NCBI GenBank assembly: GCA_002398515.1
Contig: DGZL01000041.1
Span: 1-9,546 of the forward strand
Length of the DNA: 9,546 bases
Direction of reading: 5' to 3'
Source of the DNA: Firmicutes bacterium UBA4981
Lineage (GTDB): Bacteria > Bacillota > SHA-98 > UBA4971
Shown here: piece by piece, positions 5,887-9,546 of the stretch
Layout of the letters: each line of letters begins with the position of its first letter
How positions within the stretch are numbered: the stretch's first letter is position 1
Program-made: the position numbers and the translations under genes
Notes under the pieces: model-generated
Seen by the model: the letters and a program-made list of their open reading frames with translations, nothing else
Told to the model about the DNA's origin: nothing
The model's database searches: none

Positions 5887-7173
5887 CTAGCGGCGCACAT
5901 GATGTAGTTTAGGAGCTGCAACAAACGCCAATCCGCGCTCTGTCAGCTCCTTCGCTGTCTTGTTCACGGCATTATGCTTCTCCAGATAATTATGGGTCAA
6001 GGCGTCCCAATCACCACTGTCGATGATCTCTTGCTTATCCCTGAAATAATCCAGGATACTGGATGTATGTCCGCCGGTTTCCGCCAGTCTCTGCTCAACT
6101 TCCACATCCCCGCCTTCATGCTTGGCCGAAATGTTCGGGACGCTTTCAGCAAGCTCCAAGACATCATTCCTTCTGTCGTAAGGCTGGCGCACAATGCTCC
6201 TCCACGTTTCAACAACATGGTGCTCAAAGCGCACAACATCCTCCAGCCCTAAACCCTTCCTAAAGTACGATGTAGTCTTAATCGTGTCATTGTCTGTGGA
6301 ATTGCTCCAGTTGAAGCCTGCCAGCGGACTGGTTCCGTCCGCCCTGGCAAATAACTTCGCGCCGATTAGCGTCCAGAGGGCAGCAAACGGGTTATCATTC
6401 CCCATGAACACGGAGATTTTGAACTTGATGTCAACTCCCAACTTATACAGGATATAACCTAGCATTACCGTTCCGGGATTTGTGTTAAGGACTTCGCTGA
6501 TACCATAAGTCGTGTGATAGTAGAGGAATTCGTCAATCCACTTGAGCGCGTAATCGTTTGGCGCTCCTATACCTCCGAAGTAACCGGTTATCGTTTCAGG
6601 CCCGCCGAGGTGCACGTTGGAGCCGTCAGTACCCTTTGTGTCCAAAGTGTCGACGTATGTTGCACCCATTACCTGCATGGCTGCGGCAAACGCTATGGTA
6701 TCCCCGTTGTCTTGCTCTTGTTCCTTCATCTTCCGGACTCTTATAAACCTCCCGGGCATCAATTCTCCATTGCTTATTGCTTGTTCTGCCTCCAGGCGAA
6801 GCCAGGGAAAATACTGCGCTGCGCTGATCTCCAGGGTCACCGCATAGTCGTCCTTGAACTGCATACTATCTGCCTCGTCACCAAGAACTTTCCTGCGATA
6901 CTCGCCGTCAGTGATGAAAGCCCCCGAGTCACGCTGCTCAATTAACCACTCAACATCAGTCAGATAAGGCGAATTCATCTCCTTCAAGCGAGCCATCAGA
7001 TTCTCAAGTTTCCGCGCTTCCCGCGCTTTGAAATTGATCTCCTCCGGAGTTCCGTACTTTGCCACAACATCCAACAACGCCTTTACTGCCTCGTTATGGG
7101 GATCGAGAAATAGCTTGTTGATTTCCTCAAGTTGCAGACTGCCAATCTTCAGCCTATCCTTCAGGTCAGACAC
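5887..7173 (-). CDS. Unrecognised 428-residue cytoplasmic protein
   Basis: I do not recognise this family. The product is soluble, has no signal peptide or membrane helix and contains no cysteine, so iron-sulfur or thiol chemistry is unlikely. A helical, charged N-terminal third (about 1-140) precedes a middle section rich in Gly, Asp, Asn and Thr. Likely conserved blocks are DTKGTDGSNVHLGGPET (178-194), a hydrophobic segment ending in FMGNDNPFA (256-264), GFNWSNSTDNDTI (286-298) and FEHHVVETWRS (316-326). Alternating hydrophobic strands and Gly/Asn loops suggest an enzyme of alpha/beta type, possibly a barrel, but this is only an impression. The start is GTG at 7173, with GAGGAGGGAG 5-14 nt upstream; a longer reading from 7251 would run through the 31-bp repeat array. 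It precedes panB on the same strand at 213 bp, so co-transcription is possible. Confidence 0.85.
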   Translation of the reverse strand: MSDLKDRLKIGSLQLEEINKLFLDPHNEAVKALLDVVAKYGTPEEINFKAREARKLENLMARLKEMNSPYLTDVEWLIEQRDSGAFITDGEYRRKVLGDEADSMQFKDDYAVTLEISAAQYFPWLRLEAEQAISNGELMPGRFIRVRKMKEQEQDNGDTIAFAAAMQVMGATYVDTLDTKGTDGSNVHLGGPETITGYFGGIGAPNDYALKWIDEFLYYHTTYGISEVLNTNPGTVMLGYILYKLGVDIKFKISVFMGNDNPFAALWTLIGAKLFARADGTSPLAGFNWSNSTDNDTIKTTSYFRKGLGLEDVVRFEHHVVETWRSIVRQPYDRRNDVLELAESVPNISAKHEGGDVEVEQRLAETGGHTSSILDYFRDKQEIIDSGDWDALTHNYLEKHNAVNKTAKELTERGLAFVAAPKLHHVRR

Positions 7174-7178
7174 CGCTT

Positions 7179-7188
7179 CTCCCTCCTC
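7179..7188 (-). promoter_or_regulatory. Ribosome-binding site that sets the GTG start at 7173
   Basis: The minus strand reads GAGGAGGGAG, with AGGAGG at 7182-7187 and an 8-nt gap to GTG. This near-ideal site supports the GTG start over the in-frame ATG at 7251, which has none. Confidence 0.8.
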
Positions 7189-7341
7189 AACTGTTGAACT
7201 GTGCCACTTCGCGAACTCAGCCGTTGAACCGCGTCGCTGTTCCGGCCTCACCTGCCGAACTATACCGCTTTCCCGATCTCAGTTGTCCAACTGGGCAGCC
7301 TTCTCGATGTTCACTGTTGAACCGCGCCTGCGTTCCCATAT
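7187..7341 (-). repeat. About 31-bp degenerate tandem repeat upstream of the 428-residue gene
   Basis: Five units start at 7187, 7217, 7248, 7279 and 7311, with lengths 30, 31, 31, 32 and about 31 bp. On the plus strand each opens with TCA, then a block like CTGTTGAAC (GTTGAACTG, GTTGAACCG, GCCGAACTA, GTCCAACTG, GTTGAACCG), and ends in a pyrimidine-rich part like TTTCCCGATC. The array abuts the ribosome-binding site of the 428-residue gene, so it lies in its 5' leader if transcribed from upstream. Confidence 0.7.
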
Positions 7342-7403
7342 CCGAGCCAGTAATACCCGTCTCCACTCCTGACCGTGGGCGTATCCTGCATTCCTGCCCA
7401 CAT
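7311..7403 (-). CDS. Possible 30-residue leader ORF upstream of the 428-residue gene
   Basis: A short frame starts at an ATG at 7403 with AGGAGG (7415-7420) 11 nt upstream and stops at 7311, in the first bases of the outermost 31-bp repeat unit. It would encode 30 residues beginning MWAGMQDTPTVRSGDGYYWL. The RNA has a 6-bp stem, GUGGGC with GCCCAC (plus-strand 7375-7380 and 7396-7401), overlapping its start codon. The good ribosome-binding site is the only strong evidence; no family is recognised. It could be a regulatory leader peptide or chance. Confidence 0.25.
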   Translation of the reverse strand: MWAGMQDTPTVRSGDGYYWLGYGNAGAVQQ

Positions 7404-7823
7404 GAAAACCGATCCCTCCTCAGATCCCAGGCTCTTCACCATTGAGCAACCACTCTGTGCTGAATACCGAAAATCCGGCCATTTCATGCGAGACAATACT
7501 CTAAATCATAGCCTATATTCTGAATATCATTGCTAATTCCTTCAATAATTTCGCCTTTTTGCCTGTCACATAACACACAAAGAAATTGCTTATGTCATCT
7601 AAGGCGCCTGTTAATGAGCTCCATACGTAAACCAAAGTAGCATCACCTCATGGAGGATGAGTACACTCAACACGAGTTTCCTCTGCTTTGCTACAGGAAC
7701 ATCTCGATCTTAGTTGAATTGTTCAGCAGGCGGGCTAAGCAAGACAAGCCAGCAACCAGACTTGACTTCGAGTCTACTGCCAGTAGCTGTGCTATGCCCC
7801 TAACTCTAGGGAGGAAGCCGACT
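7404..7823. promoter_or_regulatory. Divergent spacer, probable promoter region
   Basis: This stretch separates the minus-strand unknown gene from the plus-strand flavin operon, so promoters for both should lie here. The AT-rich core is about 7497-7600. It holds a perfect dyad ATATTC-T-GAATAT (7515-7527), which could be an operator. Reading on the minus strand, TATGAT near 7507-7512 resembles a -10 box, but no good -35 box is in place. Open frames between 7650 and 7823 lack a convincing ribosome-binding site. Smaller hairpins are CTACT-gcc-AGTAG near 7774-7786 and CCCTA-actc-TAGGG at 7798-7811. Confidence 0.35.
7798..7817 (+). promoter_or_regulatory. Ribosome-binding site within a small hairpin
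   Basis: AGGGAGGAAG (7808-7817) lies 6 nt before the ATG at 7824 and is the best such site in the plus-strand set. Its first bases pair in CCCTA (7798-7802) with TAGGG (7807-7811). The fold could partly hide the site, though a 5-bp stem is weak. It argues that the gene starts at 7824 and not at upstream in-frame ATGs (7650, 7794). Confidence 0.55.
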
Positions 7824-8078
7824 ATGCAAAGAGTCAGAATCTCTGAGATCGCAGCTTCCGGCATAGACAATATCAACAAAATGTGCATCATGCCCGGCTC
7901 TGAACCTGAAGCAGTCCTTAGCATCCTAATGGAAAGTCAAGAGGCGCACAGGCAGGCGGCTGCCATGGGAGCAAAAGTCTTTGGGGCTTTCCTGGAAGGA
8001 GGAGAGCCTCTAACCGGTGCCGAAAAAGATGTAGGTTTTTGTGCGAAAATTCCGACGCACTACAGAATAAATAAGTAA
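7824..8078 (+). CDS. Unrecognised 84-residue protein at the head of the flavin gene set
   Basis: A small soluble protein that I do not recognise. It starts MQRVRISEIA, has cysteines at residues 21 and 73, a probable long helix about 27-49 (PEAVLSILMESQEAHRQAAAMGAKV) and a Gly-rich turn FLEGGEPLTG. It has no membrane segment. A strong AGGGAGG site fixes the start; a longer reading from 7650 would add 58 residues of unconvincing sequence. The flavodoxin gene follows after 37 bp on the same strand, so it is probably in one transcript and may assist that electron-transfer unit. That role is inferred from position only. Confidence 0.7.
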   Translation: MQRVRISEIAASGIDNINKMCIMPGSEPEAVLSILMESQEAHRQAAAMGAKVFGAFLEGGEPLTGAEKDVGFCAKIPTHYRINK

Positions 8079-8115
8079 AGGGCATTCACAATGATGAGCG
8101 AGGTGACCAAGGGAA

Positions 8116-8601
8116 ATGAAAACCCTAGTTGTATATGATTCTTTCTTCGGTAATACTAAACAGGTAGCCTTGGCAATCAGTGACGGTCTCGCCTCTGAAG
8201 GGAGTTGTGAAACGCTTCACGTAAGTAACGCAACGCCCGAACACTTGAAAGGACTGGATGTCTTAATTGTTGGTTCTCCAACCCGGGCATTCAGGCCTAC
8301 AAAGCTGATTACTGACTTCTTAAACAGTATTCCTAAGGACGGCCTCAAGGGCATCAGAGTAGCGGCTTTTGATACCAGGATATCAACGGCAGACGTGCGC
8401 TCACGTTTCTTAAGCACGATGGTGGGGTTGTTTGGATATGCTGCCAAACCCATAGCGGACAAACTGGCAAAAAAGGGTGGAACACTGATAGCTCAACCTG
8501 AAGGATTCTTCGTTAACGGATCCGAAGGCCCGCTGAAAGACAATGAACTTAAACGTGCCTCAACCTGGGTGAAATCAGCCATCAAAGCCGGACCGAGGTG
8601 A
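8116..8601 (+). CDS. Flavodoxin-family protein
   Basis: A 161-residue flavodoxin-like protein, expected to bind FMN non-covalently and carry electrons in the cytoplasm. It begins with strand MKTLVVYDS followed by the phosphate-binding loop SFFGNTKQVA (G12-N13-T14). It continues with the second FMN loop region IVGSPTRAFRPTK (about residues 51-63) and AAFDTRI near 90, which match the usual order of flavin contacts. Length is normal for short-chain flavodoxins. The ATG at 8116 has AGGTGA (8101-8106) 9 nt upstream. The stop codon lies in the ribosome-binding site of the next gene, so the two are very likely coupled. Redox partners are unknown; the adjacent FMN-binding membrane protein is the obvious candidate. 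Some family members act as quinone or nitro-compound reductases, so an enzymatic role is not excluded. Confidence 0.9.
   Translation: MKTLVVYDSFFGNTKQVALAISDGLASEGSCETLHVSNATPEHLKGLDVLIVGSPTRAFRPTKLITDFLNSIPKDGLKGIRVAAFDTRISTADVRSRFLSTMVGLFGYAAKPIADKLAKKGGTLIAQPEGFFVNGSEGPLKDNELKRASTWVKSAIKAGPR
8595..8601 (+). promoter_or_regulatory. Ribosome-binding site overlapping the flavodoxin stop
   Basis: GAGGTGA holds the TGA stop of the flavodoxin gene and stands 5 nt before ATG at 8607. This favours the ATG over the in-frame GTG at 8598, which would have no site of its own, and implies coupled translation. Confidence 0.65.
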
Positions 8602-8606
8602 ATTAC

Positions 8607-9026
8607 ATGAGAAGGAAGCAAGTAGTGACCCTAACCATCCTGGCGGTAGTCATCGTCATCGCCTATTTTGGGGTAGCAACTATCAAATCATACCTGAAGA
8701 CTATTGAAGCGAATCTAGAGCAATTAACGACTACACCGATATCAGATGTGGATATGTCGCAAGTTGCCGACGGTGTCTACACAGGTAGTTACCATGCATT
8801 TCCGATGACCGCTGAAGTCAGGGTAACCGTAAAGGACCATAGAATAAGCGGCATTGAATTGGCAAAACACATAAACGGCCGGGGTTCCCAGGCTGAAGCA
8901 ATAACCGGTAGAGTTGTAGAAGCCCAAACCTTGACTGTAGACGCAGTCTCTGGCGCTACATACAGCAGCATGGTCATATTAAGAGCAATAGAAAACGCAC
9001 TGAACAGTGCTACTGAACAGCGCTAA
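8607..9026 (+). CDS. Membrane-anchored FMN-binding domain protein (covalent flavin motif)
   Basis: A 139-residue protein with one N-terminal membrane anchor (about residues 6-26, after positive MRRKQ, so the C-terminal domain is probably outside the cytoplasm). A single FMN-binding domain (about 54-139) of the kind found in RnfG/NqrC follows. The segment D112-A-V-S-G-A-T118 matches the ApbE flavinylation motif, in which the threonine carries FMN by a phosphoester bond; T118 is the predicted site. DGVYTGSYHAF (55-65) and VRVTVKDHRISGIEL (71-85) are typical opening strands of the domain. The unit is small, with no additional Rnf subunit beside it, so it looks like a stand-alone extracytoplasmic electron carrier. 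An ApbE transferase would have to be encoded elsewhere. Confidence 0.88.
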   Translation: MRRKQVVTLTILAVVIVIAYFGVATIKSYLKTIEANLEQLTTTPISDVDMSQVADGVYTGSYHAFPMTAEVRVTVKDHRISGIELAKHINGRGSQAEAITGRVVEAQTLTVDAVSGATYSSMVILRAIENALNSATEQR

Positions 9027-9194
9027 CCGGTAAACCGCCGTCAGTAGTGGAAGATCCATGGAATCATGGTGAATACCTGCTCTTCAGAAAATGCTGAAGA
9101 ATCAAGACCTATACAGCCACAGGCAACCCCAATGATCTGACAAATTTGCTCAACTTACCCTGTGGTTTTGGGTCTTCGTAAGCGTCCAATAGCC
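9027..9194. other. Non-coding stretch after the flavin operon, with hairpins
   Basis: No gene is supported. A perfect 7-bp stem TCTTCAG-aaaatg-CTGAAGA (9081-9100) lies 54 bp after the stop and could mark the transcript end, but no T run follows. A smaller dyad CCATG-gaat-CATGG is at 9056-9069. The 74-bp array begins to be recognisable just beyond. Confidence 0.45.
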
Positions 9195-9546
9195 ACCGCC
9201 CGTAGAACGACAGCAATTGCCCTTTTATTGTGTGCTTTACTACCGCATTCTGCCAAGCCACATCTTAGGTGGCTGAGAATCAACCACAAATCCTTTTTTT
9301 GCTGTATGATTTTCCACTACCTTTTGCGGGGCAATAGTCAGCGTGGTTGAAAAACAACCACTGTGAGGCCCTTTGGTGGTTGACTATCAACCACCTCTTT
9401 CAGCGCAATTGCCTGGATGGTCGAGAATAGACCACCTGAGGACTTGTCAATGGTAGATTTTCTACCACCTCTTTCGGAGCGAGAGTTTGCGTGGTCGAAA
9501 ATCGGCCATCCCCAGGCTTATTGGTGGTAGATTACCAACCACGATC
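9195..9546 (+). repeat. 74-bp tandem repeat with paired hairpins, cut by the window end
   Basis: Units of exactly 74 bp start at 9269, 9343, 9417 and 9491 (the last is truncated by the window). A much decayed unit is at 9195-9268. Each unit holds two copies of a hairpin, at offsets 0 and 33, with 7-bp arms and a 5-nt loop. The cleanest are GTGGTTG-AAAAA-CAACCAC (9343-9361) and GTGGTTG-ACTAT-CAACCAC (9376-9394). Between hairpins the spacers also repeat: a short one like TGAGGaCtt and a longer one beginning CTCTTTCRGCG. Copies diverge in arm sequence yet mostly keep pairing. No coding frame is credible across it. Confidence 0.88.

Noticed and set aside
7174..7251. A longer N-terminus for the 428-residue protein
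   Set aside because: It would translate the 31-bp repeat array and bury the strong GAGGAGGGAG site in coding sequence; no site precedes the ATG at 7251.
7311..7420. A cobalamin-type riboswitch ahead of the 428-residue gene
   Set aside because: A purine-rich stretch vaguely recalls a B12 box, but the conserved core sequences are not there.
7650..7823. A 58-residue N-terminal extension of the 84-residue protein
   Set aside because: The strong AGGGAGG site directly before 7824 and the unconvincing composition of the extra part favour the short form.
9162..9350. A 62-codon frame with a signal-peptide-like hydrophobic stretch
   Set aside because: It runs into the 74-bp hairpin repeat, has no ribosome-binding site and its composition follows the repeat.
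9195..9546. A CRISPR array
   Set aside because: The palindromic repeats differ between copies. The stretches between them are themselves repeated and alternate in two lengths (about 14 and 22 nt), so they are not unique spacers. The true period is 74 bp, and no cas gene is present.

Overview
The window reads as chromosomal DNA from an anaerobic, probably Firmicutes-like bacterium. The grounds are a three-subunit proton-translocating transhydrogenase (split alpha subunit), strong AGGAGG-type Shine-Dalgarno sites before almost every gene, GTG as well as ATG starts, and an ApbE-type flavinylation target beside a flavodoxin. The taxonomic guess is weak. No transposase, phage gene, tRNA or rRNA is visible.

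Layout: (a) 226-3200 (+) is a pntAA-pntAB-pntB operon for a membrane NAD(P) transhydrogenase. (b) 3425-4486 (+) is an EamA/DMT-family permease with a tandem-repeat C-terminal tail. (c) 4487-4818 is a gene-free convergent spacer with two inverted repeats. (d) On the minus strand, an unrecognised cysteine-free 428-residue protein (7173-5887) is followed by panB (5673-4819), the ketopantoate hydroxymethyltransferase of pantothenate/CoA synthesis. (e) After a 650-bp divergent spacer, a plus-strand set holds an 84-residue unknown, a flavodoxin and a membrane-anchored protein with a covalent-FMN motif (7824-9026), which looks like a small flavin electron-transfer unit. (f) 9027 to the window end is non-coding and carries a structured 74-bp tandem repeat.

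The most striking feature is not a gene. Five intergenic spacers are built of degenerate tandem repeats. Each has its own unrelated unit and its own period: 10 bp before pntAB, 13 bp before the permease, 16 bp before panB, about 31 bp before the 428-residue gene, and 74 bp after the flavin operon. A sixth array (42 bp, in frame) makes the permease tail. In the three co-directional spacers the array starts 5-9 bp from the preceding stop codon; two arrays run into the next ribosome-binding site or start codon, and the panB one ends about 28 bp before its site. The 31-bp array also starts at a ribosome-binding site. The 74-bp unit carries two 7-bp-stem, 5-nt-loop hairpins whose stems change in a compensatory way from copy to copy, so the fold seems to be under selection rather than the sequence.

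Functional theme: pyridine-nucleotide redox balance (Pnt), a CoA precursor step (PanB) and flavin electron transfer (flavodoxin plus FMN-binding protein). These are plausible neighbours in an anaerobe, but nothing in the sequence proves that they act in one pathway.
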